A stretch of DNA of 26,567 nt from Clostridia bacterium (GTDB taxonomy: Bacteria > Bacillota_A > Clostridia > Christensenellales > Aristaeellaceae): the NCBI GenBank assembly GCA_017464225.1, contig JAFUDW010000076.1:1-26567 (forward strand), given 5' to 3'. The notes under the pieces were generated by a model. The model was not told the DNA's origin, did no database searches, and saw only the letters and a program-made list of their open reading frames with translations. Shown one piece after another: positions 1 through 7,737 of the stretch; position 1 is the first letter of the stretch, and each line of letters begins with the position of its first letter. Both the position numbers and the translations under genes were made by a program.

Positions 1-2
1 AC

Positions 3-16
3 GAAAAGCGCTTTTC
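3..16. repeat. 14-bp perfect palindrome
   Basis: GAAAAGCGCTTTTC is a perfect palindrome at the left edge. Its last ten bases plus the next base (GCGCTTTTCA, 8-17) recur at 97-106 in the right arm of the neighbouring hairpin. It may be part of a structure cut by the window edge. Function unknown. Confidence 0.4.
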
Positions 17-56
17 ATGTGACGTTTGAGTTAAACTAATTCCAGTTTGTCAAATT

Positions 57-105
57 GAAAGGCGCACTTACTCACCACCTTATAGATGGTAAAAGTGCGC
101 TTTTC
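57..105 (-). terminator. Long hairpin downstream of the MBL-fold gene, candidate terminator
   Basis: Bases 57-69 pair with 93-105 over 13 positions, with one G-U pair. An inner stem pairs 74-80 with 84-90 with one mismatch. The hairpin lies about 50 bases beyond the stop codon of the - strand hydrolase gene. There is no clean run of T after the stem on the - strand (AATTTG follows), so termination is plausible but not assured. It could equally serve a gene entering from the left. Confidence 0.5.
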
Positions 106-156
106 AGTATGAATACGGATAAGACTGGGAATCACCCTTGATAGCACAAATCATAA

Positions 157-1431
157 TTAGAGATCAGTTTCAATCGTCAATCGCTCGCCGGGAGCCAACG
201 TACAGGCATCAACGCCCTGGGCAGCCAGAGACTCAATCAGCGTTTGGCAGCGGGACCGATCGGCATGGAACAGCACGGCGGTTTTTGCTCCCAGCCCGGC
301 AAGGGCAGCGCAGGCGTCCTGATCATCAAAATGCACCTTGATGGTCAGATGATCGGCGTAAACAGCGCCTTCCGGCCAGGAAGCCGGCTCGTCCTGCTGC
401 CTGCGAAGCGGCAGGGCGGCCGCGGGCGTGCCCGCCGCGGCATGGCCGGTAAGCAGCGCCAGCGTGCGGCCGCTTTTCGCAAAGGCACGCAGGTATCCGG
501 CACTAACGGCAGTGGTGAGCATGCCGTCTGTAATGAAAAAAACGCCGTCCTTCCGCTCCCAAGCGGCGCTGCGCGCCGCGGCGGAATCGATGATCCGCAC
601 CCGATCCAGCAGGCCGGTCCGCACAGCCCCCGCACGGATCCACGCTGTTTTTTTCGCCAGCGCCAGGCAAGCATCCACGATGTTTTTTTCGGCGCAGACC
701 GTTTGCGCGGGCAGGTGTTCCGCCAGGAACAGCAGCATATCGCAGCCCCGCCCGGCAGCCGGTACGGGCAGCAGCAGGCGAACGCCACGGTCCAACGCCT
801 GGCGGGCGGTATGAAGCAGTTTTGCATATTGCCGCTCCTGATCCAGCGCGCGTCCGGCATAGGCGCAGTTGATGATCGCCGCGGCGCAGGGCGGCGGAGC
901 ATCATAAGCCAAGGTATGGGATTGCGGGCAGATATCCCCGGAATAGAACAACTCTCCCGGCCCCATTGCCAGCCACAGGCTCCCGGCGGTATGCCCGCTG
1001 CGCCCGGTGACCACAGGCTCCCCGACCAGCGTCCCTTTTCCCATTTCCATTGGCGAAAAGCGCACCAGCCCGGCGTCCGAAGGATCAAAGGGCAGGCTCC
1101 CGCCCCGGGCCTGTACATACGCGATCCATTTTTCCATCATGCCGGGGGCAGCCTGGGCGGTTTCGGGGGAAGCGTATACGGCGCCCCGGTATCCCAGCCT
1201 GTACAACAGCGGGAGCGCGGCGCAATGATCCTCATGCGCGTGGGAAAGAAAAACGGCGTCCAGCGACCGGGCGATTTCAGCCGTCAGGCAGGGATAACGT
1301 CCAATCCCCTCCGGCGTGGTTTCGCGCATCACGCCGCAATCCAGCAGAACGCTTTTTCCGTTCCGCTGAAGCAGATAGCAATTGCGGCCGTTTTCACCGC
1401 TGCCCCCCAACGCCGTAATGATCGCCTTCAT
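157..1431 (-). CDS. Metallo-beta-lactamase-fold hydrolase, beta-CASP/RNase J-like
   Basis: This 424-residue protein has the metal-binding motif H64-A-H66-E-D68-H69 of the metallo-beta-lactamase superfamily. A further probable metal His lies in GRSGHTAGS (H147), and an Asp in FYSGD (D166). An N-terminal GGSGENGRNCYLL segment followed by DCGV resembles RNA-processing and related MBL proteins. After the MBL core, residues from about 190 on could form a beta-CASP-like insertion, and a late KVHFDDQD segment may supply another His. The family cleaves phosphodiester or ester bonds using two metals; substrate and role here are unknown. No signal peptide is seen, so it is probably cytoplasmic. The start is supported by AAAGGAGA eight bases upstream. 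It is divergent from the iPGM gene across a 148-base gap. Confidence 0.75.
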   Translation of the reverse strand: MKAIITALGGSGENGRNCYLLQRNGKSVLLDCGVMRETTPEGIGRYPCLTAEIARSLDAVFLSHAHEDHCAALPLLYRLGYRGAVYASPETAQAAPGMMEKWIAYVQARGGSLPFDPSDAGLVRFSPMEMGKGTLVGEPVVTGRSGHTAGSLWLAMGPGELFYSGDICPQSHTLAYDAPPPCAAAIINCAYAGRALDQERQYAKLLHTARQALDRGVRLLLPVPAAGRGCDMLLFLAEHLPAQTVCAEKNIVDACLALAKKTAWIRAGAVRTGLLDRVRIIDSAAARSAAWERKDGVFFITDGMLTTAVSAGYLRAFAKSGRTLALLTGHAAAGTPAAALPLRRQQDEPASWPEGAVYADHLTIKVHFDDQDACAALAGLGAKTAVLFHADRSRCQTLIESLAAQGVDACTLAPGERLTIETDL

Positions 1432-1455
1432 TTCAGATTCTCCTTTATCTCAGAC

Positions 1456-1485
1456 TTGACGCATAAAGTCAAATTGGATTATACT
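1456..1485 (+). promoter_or_regulatory. Sigma-A-type promoter for the permuted iPGM gene
   Basis: TTGACG (1456-1461) and TATACT (1480-1485) are separated by 18 bases. Transcription would start near 1492, so the upstream ATG at 1490 cannot be the translation start. This supports the ATG at 1580. Confidence 0.65.
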
Positions 1486-1579
1486 TTGCATGCAGAACAC
1501 CTGCGCACTTATCCATTATTGTAGTCTATTCAAAGCGTTTTGTCCACTGCTCCGGCGGATGGACGGGAAGGAGTACAAT

Positions 1580-3145
1580 ATGACAGATCACGGCGGCGAA
1601 GCGTTGGCAAAAGCGGTGGAAGCTGCTTACGGGCGCGGACAAACGGATTATTCCATGGAACCCCTGGTGCACGAGGATGACCAGGGCCAGCCGGTGGGGA
1701 CGATCAAGCCGGGGGACGCGGTCATTTTCTGCTGCCGCCGGGGCGAACGGGAAATCGAGCTGACGGACATGTTCACCGATCCCCATTTTTCCGCTGTCGA
1801 TCGGAAATTCATCCCTGATCTGGATTTCTCCATCCTGACGCTGTACCACGAAAAATACGCGGGCCTGCCTGTGGCTTTCGCGCCCGAGCAGGTAGACACG
1901 CCGCTGGCGCAAGTGATCAGCGATGCCGGAAAAACCCAGCTGCATTGCGCGGAATCCGAAAAATACGCCCACGTCACCTTTTTCCTGAACGGCGGACGGA
2001 ATGAGCCCTTCCCGGGCGAAACGGACGTGCGCATTCCCTCTCCGGCCGGCATCCCCTTTGACCAGGTGCCGCGCCTGAGCCTAAAGGAAGTGGCCGACGC
2101 CGTGATAGACGGCATGGGCAAGCATGATTTCACCGTGGTAAATTTCGCCAACGGCGATGTGATCGGCCATACGTCCAGCAAGGAGGCCAAGCTGGAAGCG
2201 GCGGCCTTTGTCAGCATCCAGCTGCAGCGCGTGGTTGAGGCCGCGCTGAGCCGGGGGGTGGCCGTGCTGATCACCGCCGATCACGGCAACATCGAAACGC
2301 TGTATACCGACAAGGGAGCGCCCCACGTGGCCCATACCACCAACAAGGTGCCGCTGTTCGTGCTGGACAAACGGCAGCCTGAATGCAAAATCACGCCGCT
2401 GGACGGCGCGCTGTGCGATGTGGCGCCCACCGTGCTGCATGCGCTGGGGCTGAAACAGCCCGCCTGTATGACGGGACGCACGCTGACACCCGATCACGAT
2501 TACGGTCCCGATCGCCAGGTGCTGCTGGTCATCCTGGACGGCTGGGGCTTTGGCAAAGGGGACGATGGCGACGCCATCCATCTGGCGGATACGCCGTATT
2601 GGGACGCTCTGCTTACAAACGAGCCTTACAGCCGGCTGGACGCGTCGGGCTCCTTTGTGGGGCTTTGCGCCGGGAAAACCGGCAATTCCGAAGCGGGCCA
2701 TATGAACATCGGCGCAGGGCGCGTGGTGCCCCAGGATGATCTGCGCCTGGAAGCGGCCGTGCAAAGCGGCACGTTTGCCCAGAACGCCGTATTCCGCAAG
2801 CAAATGGCGAGCGTAAAAGCGCGGGGCGCAACGCTGCACCTGCTGTCCTACCTGACCCACGCCTCCTCCCACGGCGATATCGCCTATCCCCTGGCTCTGA
2901 CGCGGGAAGCCGCCCAGCAAGGGCTGGATCCGGTACTGCATATCATTTTTGACGGCCGCAGCACCCCGCCCGGCAGCGCTCCGGCGCTGCTGCGGGAATT
3001 GGAGCAGCAGCTGGCGCAGATCGGCGCGGGCCGCGTGGCGGACGGCGTAGGCCGCGGACTGGCCCTCGACCGCGCGGGCAATTATGATAAGGTAAAATGC
3101 GCTTACGACGCGATGACGCTGGGCGAAGGCGTTCGTTACCGCTGA
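1580..3145 (+). CDS. 2,3-bisphosphoglycerate-independent phosphoglycerate mutase, circularly permuted
   Basis: By family this protein interconverts 3- and 2-phosphoglycerate in glycolysis using two metal ions and a phosphoserine intermediate. The 521 residues match the iPGM family but with the halves exchanged. Residues 1-105 match the second half of the substrate-binding domain and 106-303 the C-terminal phosphatase half. A short joint at about 303-312 leads to the usual N-terminus (VILDGWGF, metal Asp D320). GKTGNSEAGH then carries catalytic S370, and 386-521 are the first half of the substrate domain. The metal ligands D193, H197, D234, H235 and H252 are all present, as are the substrate residues R54, R57, K128, H431, R460, R492 and R498. 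One normally conserved Asp (DGRD) is Ser461. The start at 1580 has GGAAGGAG seven bases upstream. Its 3' end overlaps the convergent regulator gene by 10 bases, with no terminator between them. Activity is inferred. Confidence 0.88.
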   Translation: MTDHGGEALAKAVEAAYGRGQTDYSMEPLVHEDDQGQPVGTIKPGDAVIFCCRRGEREIELTDMFTDPHFSAVDRKFIPDLDFSILTLYHEKYAGLPVAFAPEQVDTPLAQVISDAGKTQLHCAESEKYAHVTFFLNGGRNEPFPGETDVRIPSPAGIPFDQVPRLSLKEVADAVIDGMGKHDFTVVNFANGDVIGHTSSKEAKLEAAAFVSIQLQRVVEAALSRGVAVLITADHGNIETLYTDKGAPHVAHTTNKVPLFVLDKRQPECKITPLDGALCDVAPTVLHALGLKQPACMTGRTLTPDHDYGPDRQVLLVILDGWGFGKGDDGDAIHLADTPYWDALLTNEPYSRLDASGSFVGLCAGKTGNSEAGHMNIGAGRVVPQDDLRLEAAVQSGTFAQNAVFRKQMASVKARGATLHLLSYLTHASSHGDIAYPLALTREAAQQGLDPVLHIIFDGRSTPPGSAPALLRELEQQLAQIGAGRVADGVGRGLALDRAGNYDKVKCAYDAMTLGEGVRYR

Positions 3146-5334
3146 TTTTCCTGCCGCGCGCTCATCCGGTACTGGCGCGGCGTCATCCCTGTATCATCCT
3201 TGAACAGCACAAAGAAATACTGTACATTTTCCAGCCCTACCATGGGGCCGATCTCCTTCACTTTAATATCCGTTTCCCGCAGGATACGCTTCGCCTCTTT
3301 CAGGCGGAGCGTATTGATATAATCGGCCACAGACATGCCCTGGGAATGGCGGAAAACGCGCCCCAGATAGGCGGCGGACAAGCCGATTTCATCAGCCAGC
3401 GTCTGGGTGCTGAGCGCCGGATCCTTGTAGCGCCGCGCTATATTGCGCAGCACGGTTTCGGCGATATCGTCCCGATGGGTGCGCCGGTCTTCCTCCAGTT
3501 TGGCAACGATCCGATCAAACCGCTGCTGGAAAAAGCCGTTCAGCGAGTCCATGTTCTCCAGCGTATCCAGCAGCGCTTCAAAGGCCCGCCTGTCCTCCCG
3601 ATAGCCGGGCTCGGCCTGGGGCATCAGCTCGTAATAGAATTTAAGCACCGAACGGTTCAAATTATGCAGCAGCTGGATCACGCTGCTGTAGGGCTTTCCT
3701 TCCAGCAGGCGGATAAAGGCGTCGTATTCCTTCTGCGCGTTTTCACGGCTGGCCGACTTCAGGGCGCCAAGCACCTTTTCAACGGCCTGCTCGGCAGCCA
3801 GGGGATCATCCTCAGGGCCGCGCGCTCCTTCGATCCATTGCACCTGCCGGTCGGGATGAAGAAAATGCAGCTTATTGGCTTCCCAAAGCGCCTGATAGGC
3901 GTCGGGAAGCTTCTCGAGCGGAATGGATGCGCCCGCAATGAGCCAGCGGGCTGGATTGCCGGAGAGCAGCTTCCGGATGATCTCCCGCAGCTGCTCTCCG
4001 CCGCCGGGCTGCAGCAGCAGAACGGTGCGCTGTCCGTTCATCAGCACGCCGTCCGCCTGGGGGCATAACGGATAAACCATGGAGAGCATTTGCTCGGTAC
4101 GCACGCTGCTGACCAGCACCGGCGTAACGGGCTCGCTTTCCCGGATGCGCAATCCGTAATCAGCCATGGGATCGCCGGTTTGCGCCTGCCCAAGCATCAG
4201 ACTGCGCAGCATTTCATCCCGCAGCGTCATGCGCAGCGCCGTATTGACGCGATTGGAGTCCGCAGAGCGCTGGATCAGCTGGTTCAGCTGCACCAGGGGA
4301 TCCTGGCTTTCGGAATCATCGCCCAACCCCGACAAGGACTGGCGGATGCTGTGGAAGGGATAATAGATGCGCCTGCTGATAACGGCCAGCGTCACCAGAG
4401 CAAGCGCAAAGGCCGCCAGCACCAGGACAAGCACAGCAGTGCGCATGGCGGTGAGGCCAGACAGATATTTTTCATAGGGCACGGTACGCAGGTAATACCA
4501 ATCGCGCCTGCTCATTTTTGCGTAAAAGCAGAGCATGCGGCGGCCGTCCGCGCTCCGGTATGAAAAGCGCCCCGCGTCCTGCGCGGCGGCAGCCTCCAGC
4601 ATGCGGGTAACCACCGGCATATAATCGGCCTCGTCAATCTTTCGGGATGACAGCATCATGGAACCGCCGTTATCCACAATGAAGGATACATCGTCCTGTC
4701 CGGAGCCGAAATACAATTGAGAAAACCAATCGCTTTGCAGATTGAGCATCAGCGCGTTATCGCTGAGCGCGTCCCCCGCCCCGGTATCAAATATCATCAG
4801 CGATACCATATGCCGGTTGGCCGTGCTGGACGAAACCTCGGAAAGGCGCGGAATGGGCACCAGGCGCTGATCGGCGGTACGCTGCTCAAACAAAGCCACG
4901 GCATCCCTGTCCCGGAAGCGTTCCACGGTATCGCTCAGCGCGCCGGACGTCATGGTGCTGTAGATATATTGCTGCTTGCCGTTATAGATATAGATAGAAT
5001 CCACCACCATGCTGGACGCGGTAAAATCATTCAGCGCGCGGATGCCGTCGATCATATCGGCATTGGAAAGCTCTTCATAAGTGCGCAGTTTTGTCACGCT
5101 GCGCAGCGAAAAGATCTGGGCGGAGTAGTTCTGCAGGATCTGCTCGGCGGTAGTGGAAGCGCTGTTGGCCTGGCGGATAAAATCGGCGCTGAGCGTATCC
5201 ACTGAGGCCAGCAGCGCCCTTTGAAAGCCGGCGTACAGCAGCGCCAGCGCCGCTGAGACCAGGATAAACAGCACGGCGACGGCAACCAGGGGCGCCGTGC
5301 CGGATTTTTTACGGATGGAGTCTGTCTTTTTCAT
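3136..5334 (-). CDS. Membrane-anchored AraC-family regulator with extracellular sensor domain
   Basis: The 732-residue protein has a cytoplasmic basic tail, a first membrane helix (about 14-37) and an extracytoplasmic region (about 38-297) of the Cache-like type. A second membrane helix (about 298-320) leads to a cytoplasmic linker and a C-terminal AraC DNA-binding domain (about the last 100 residues). That domain has two helix-turn-helix segments, including LADEIGLSAAYLGRVF and the ending TGMTPRQYR. Such one-protein sensor-regulators in Firmicutes usually control an adjacent sugar or solute transporter. Here the gene is divergent from the ABC importer operon starting at 5544, so regulation of that operon is a reasonable inference. 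The start chosen is the Met just before KKTDSIRKK, preceded by AAAGGCGG. A longer form starting at 5406 would begin upstream of the predicted promoter. Ligand unknown. Confidence 0.85.
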   Translation of the reverse strand: MKKTDSIRKKSGTAPLVAVAVLFILVSAALALLYAGFQRALLASVDTLSADFIRQANSASTTAEQILQNYSAQIFSLRSVTKLRTYEELSNADMIDGIRALNDFTASSMVVDSIYIYNGKQQYIYSTMTSGALSDTVERFRDRDAVALFEQRTADQRLVPIPRLSEVSSSTANRHMVSLMIFDTGAGDALSDNALMLNLQSDWFSQLYFGSGQDDVSFIVDNGGSMMLSSRKIDEADYMPVVTRMLEAAAAQDAGRFSYRSADGRRMLCFYAKMSRRDWYYLRTVPYEKYLSGLTAMRTAVLVLVLAAFALALVTLAVISRRIYYPFHSIRQSLSGLGDDSESQDPLVQLNQLIQRSADSNRVNTALRMTLRDEMLRSLMLGQAQTGDPMADYGLRIRESEPVTPVLVSSVRTEQMLSMVYPLCPQADGVLMNGQRTVLLLQPGGGEQLREIIRKLLSGNPARWLIAGASIPLEKLPDAYQALWEANKLHFLHPDRQVQWIEGARGPEDDPLAAEQAVEKVLGALKSASRENAQKEYDAFIRLLEGKPYSSVIQLLHNLNRSVLKFYYELMPQAEPGYREDRRAFEALLDTLENMDSLNGFFQQRFDRIVAKLEEDRRTHRDDIAETVLRNIARRYKDPALSTQTLADEIGLSAAYLGRVFRHSQGMSVADYINTLRLKEAKRILRETDIKVKEIGPMVGLENVQYFFVLFKDDTGMTPRQYRMSARQENQR

Positions 5335-5370
5335 GGCGCAATTCCGCCTTTGATCTCTTTTAATGGAAAA

Positions 5371-5399
5371 ATTATACCTCAAATCCAAAGATTTGAAAA
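5371..5399 (-). promoter_or_regulatory. Promoter of the AraC-type regulator with internal inverted repeat
   Basis: On the - strand, TTTTCA (5399-5394) and TATAAT (5376-5371) are separated by 17 bases. The spacer holds a perfect inverted repeat, TCAAATC-CAAA-GATTTGA (5379-5396). A protein bound there would block RNA polymerase, which suggests autoregulation. A second AT-rich inverted repeat (AAAATT-ATA-AATTTT) lies at 5412-5426. Confidence 0.55.
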
Positions 5400-5456
5400 C
5401 CTGCAAACCAAAAAATTATAAATTTTGTACATCACAAAAAAGTTCAATATTCGGAC

Positions 5457-5486
5457 TTTACGTCATATATGGTCAGAATGTATGAT
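5457..5486 (+). promoter_or_regulatory. Candidate promoter of the ABC importer operon
   Basis: TTTACG (5457-5462) and TATGAT (5481-5486) are separated by 18 bases, 58 bases before the binding-protein ATG. Both boxes deviate from consensus, as expected for an activator-dependent promoter. The leader has a small GCGGC/GCCGC hairpin at 5500-5516. Confidence 0.5.
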
Positions 5487-5543
5487 GAAATCAACAAAAG
5501 CGGCGAAGGGTGCCGCCAATAATTTCAGAAAGCGAGGTCTTTC

Positions 5544-6551
5544 ATGATGAAAAAGTTCCTGTCTCTGCTTCTCATTTGCGTAATGACGCTGTCCATTTGC
5601 GCCATAGCGCTGGCCGACGAGCCCAGCGGCACCGTGATGATTTATTCCTCCGCCGGCGAGGACGTGATCATCGCGATCAAGAAAGGCTTTGAAGCCAAGT
5701 ACCCCGGCGTAACGGTGGACTACTATTCCGCCACCTCGGGCAAGTGCGTCACCAAGCTGGCGGCCGAATTTGAGGCCAACGCCATCGCCTGCGACGTTTT
5801 CTGGCCCGCTGACTTCTCCACCGCCATCAGCTTCAAAAACAAGGATCAGCTGGTGCAGTACGTTTCCCCCAACGCCGATCATATCGCTGATCAGTTTAAG
5901 GATCCGGACGGCTATTTCACCGGCGCCCGCATGCTGGTGTTCGGCTTCACCTGGAGCACCCTGGCCTGCACTGAGGACGAAATCCCCAGCAACTTCGACG
6001 GTCTGCTGGATAAGAACTTTGACAACCAGATCCTGATGAGCGATCCCACCGGTTCGGCCTCCACCAAGGCGCTGGTATACGCTCTGACCAACAATGAAAA
6101 GTACGGCTGGGATTACTTTGAGCAGCTCAAGGGCCTGCAGGCCGAGCTGGAGTCCAGCACCGGCGCCGTGAATAACAAGGTTGCCTCCGGTTCCTATAAG
6201 ATCGCCATCGGCCTGGACTACACCACCCGCCAGCTGATTGCCGACGGTTCTCCCCTGGGCTATAAGGATACCGAGGACATGGTCGCCATGGCGGCTCCCA
6301 TCTGCATCCCTGTGGGCGCTCCCCATGAAGAGCTGGCCAAGCTGCTGTATGACTACATCCTGGACACCGAGGGCGGCCAGAAGATCCTGACCCAGTTCCA
6401 CACCACCCCCGTGGCCAGCGGCGTTGAGCTGCCCGAAGGAATGCTGGATGCCCAGTATATCGCCGATCATGCCCTGCCCATCGACTTCAACGACCTGTCC
6501 GCCGTCAGCTCCGATCTGCTGGATCATTTTGACGCCATCTTCAAGAAATAA
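5544..6551 (+). CDS. ABC transporter substrate-binding protein, Fe3+/aminoethylphosphonate-like family
   Basis: The 335-residue secreted protein has a typical Sec signal (MMKKF start, hydrophobic core, ALA-DE cleavage after A24). It is followed by a type II periplasmic-binding fold with the VMIYSSAGED start and SGKCVTKLAAEF segment common in FbpA/AfuA, aminoethylphosphonate and spermidine/putrescine-like binders. The adjacent Tyr pair used by ferric binders is not seen; the matching stretch reads GLDYTTRQL (D225-Y226), so free ferric iron is a poor guess. There is no convincing lipobox (LSIC has Ile before Cys), unusual for a Gram-positive binding protein. It is first in the operon with two ATPases and a double permease, and is followed by a GC-rich hairpin. 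ATG at 5544 or 5547 could both be used behind GCGAGG. Substrate not resolved. Confidence 0.85.
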   Translation: MMKKFLSLLLICVMTLSICAIALADEPSGTVMIYSSAGEDVIIAIKKGFEAKYPGVTVDYYSATSGKCVTKLAAEFEANAIACDVFWPADFSTAISFKNKDQLVQYVSPNADHIADQFKDPDGYFTGARMLVFGFTWSTLACTEDEIPSNFDGLLDKNFDNQILMSDPTGSASTKALVYALTNNEKYGWDYFEQLKGLQAELESSTGAVNNKVASGSYKIAIGLDYTTRQLIADGSPLGYKDTEDMVAMAAPICIPVGAPHEELAKLLYDYILDTEGGQKILTQFHTTPVASGVELPEGMLDAQYIADHALPIDFNDLSAVSSDLLDHFDAIFKK

Positions 6552-6582
6552 CAGCGCAATAAAAAGCAGCAACTGAACTTCG

Positions 6583-6620
6583 CGGCCGGCATTTCGGATC
6601 AATGGCAGAAATGCCGGCCG
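6583..6620 (+). terminator. Perfect 13-bp hairpin after the binding-protein gene, attenuator or mRNA stabiliser
   Basis: CGGCCGGCATTTC (6583-6595) pairs perfectly with 6608-6620 around a 12-base loop, followed by TTTTG. The short T run suggests partial termination or 3' protection of the binding-protein message. An alternative ATG for the next gene (6602) lies inside the loop, which argues against that start. Confidence 0.65.
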
Positions 6621-6652
6621 TTTTGAATCCGTTTCCGAAAGGAGCGATCAGA

Positions 6653-7735
6653 TTGGCAAAAGTAAAATTTGACCGTGTGACGGTAAAATACGGGAATCAC
6701 ACGGTCATCAAGGATTACTCCCTGGAGGTTCAGGCCGGTGAAATCCTGGGGATCGTGGGGCCTTCCGGCTGCGGTAAAACCACCGTGGTGCGCTCCCTGG
6801 GCGGATTTCTGAACCCGGATGAAGGAGAAATATACATTGACGACGAGCTGGTATACAGCAAGAAAAAGCGCGTAAACCGCTCGCCCGAGCAGCGTCGGCT
6901 GGGCATCGTATTCCAGGATTACGCGGTATGGCCCCACCTGTCGGTATGGGACAATGTGGCCTACCCCCTGAAAAAGCGGCGGGCGTCCAAGGATGAAATT
7001 GCCCAAAAGGTAAAGCACGCCTTGGAGCAGGTACGCATGACGGGCTATGAAAAGCACATGCCGGCCCAGCTTTCCGGCGGTCAGCAGCAGCGCGTTGCCA
7101 TCGCCCGCGCCCTGACCTCCTCCAACGACCTGGTGATCATGGATGAGCCCATTACCAATCTGGACGCCAAGCTGCGCGAAGGCATGCTGGAAGAGATCCG
7201 CGCCATGCAGCGCCGTCTGAAAACCACCATCATCTATATTACCCATGATCAGGAGGCCGCGCTGCAGCTGTGCGACAGGGTGATCATCATGCAGCAGGAT
7301 GGGCAGATCTGCCAGATCGGCACCGACGAAGAGATCATTGAGCATCCCGCCAACCGTTTCGTATTCAGCTTCATCGGGGTATCCAATTTCATCCCCGTGG
7401 CCGAGGATCAGGGACGGTATTACCTGTGGAAAAAGGACCCCGCCCTGTGCTATGCCAGCCAGGTCCCCCAGGGCTACCTGACCGGAAAGAAGAACGTGAT
7501 GGGCATCCGTCCCATGGACATCGTATTTGACGACGCCAGCCCCATCAAGGCCGTGATCACCCAGGACGTGTTTCTGGGCAGCCTGTTCAATTACTTTGTG
7601 CGGCTCAATGGCGTTGAGCTGCGCGTGCAGCGCTCCACGCTGGATTCGCTGGACGGGCGGGAATACCATGAGGGCGACACAGTGGGGCTTCGCTTCCTGA
7701 ACGAAAAATACTATGACGAAGAGGAGGCGGTGTAA
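6653..7735 (+). CDS. ABC transporter ATP-binding protein 1 (Fe3+/polyamine/phosphonate-type)
   Basis: The 360-residue ATPase energises the importer. It has Walker A (GPSGCGKTT, about residues 36-44), a Q-loop in VFQDYAVWPH, the LSGGQQQR signature, Walker B (DLVIMDEP) and the switch His in ITHDQ. A C-terminal regulatory TOBE-like region follows (about 240-360). The AVWPH sequence after the Q-loop is typical of ferric/phosphonate-type ATPases. I chose the TTG at 6653 because GAAAGGAG lies eight bases upstream and the protein then begins at the usual family position. The upstream ATG at 6602 lies in a hairpin loop. The stop codon is two bases before the permease ATG, so the two genes are probably translationally coupled. 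A second ATPase gene ends the operon. Confidence 0.9.
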   Translation: MAKVKFDRVTVKYGNHTVIKDYSLEVQAGEILGIVGPSGCGKTTVVRSLGGFLNPDEGEIYIDDELVYSKKKRVNRSPEQRRLGIVFQDYAVWPHLSVWDNVAYPLKKRRASKDEIAQKVKHALEQVRMTGYEKHMPAQLSGGQQQRVAIARALTSSNDLVIMDEPITNLDAKLREGMLEEIRAMQRRLKTTIIYITHDQEAALQLCDRVIIMQQDGQICQIGTDEEIIEHPANRFVFSFIGVSNFIPVAEDQGRYYLWKKDPALCYASQVPQGYLTGKKNVMGIRPMDIVFDDASPIKAVITQDVFLGSLFNYFVRLNGVELRVQRSTLDSLDGREYHEGDTVGLRFLNEKYYDEEEAV

Positions 7736-7737
7736 GC

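Noticed and set aside
1490..1579. A longer start for the iPGM gene at 1490
   Set aside because: It would fall at the predicted transcription start and adds 30 residues without family similarity. The ATG at 1580 has an excellent ribosome binding site.
1580..3145. Assembly misjoin or tandem partial duplication explaining the swapped iPGM halves
   Set aside because: There is one uninterrupted frame with its own promoter and ribosome binding site, no repeated segment, and the cut points match exactly at both ends. Read-level confirmation is still the decisive test.
5544..6551. Ferric iron binding protein (FbpA) as the specific identity
   Set aside because: The adjacent Tyr pair that binds iron is not present; the matching region has Asp-Tyr. 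The wider family is kept as the call.
6602..6652. An upstream ATG start for ATPase 1
   Set aside because: It sits in the loop of a perfect hairpin and has no ribosome binding site. The TTG at 6653 has GAAAGGAG at ideal distance.
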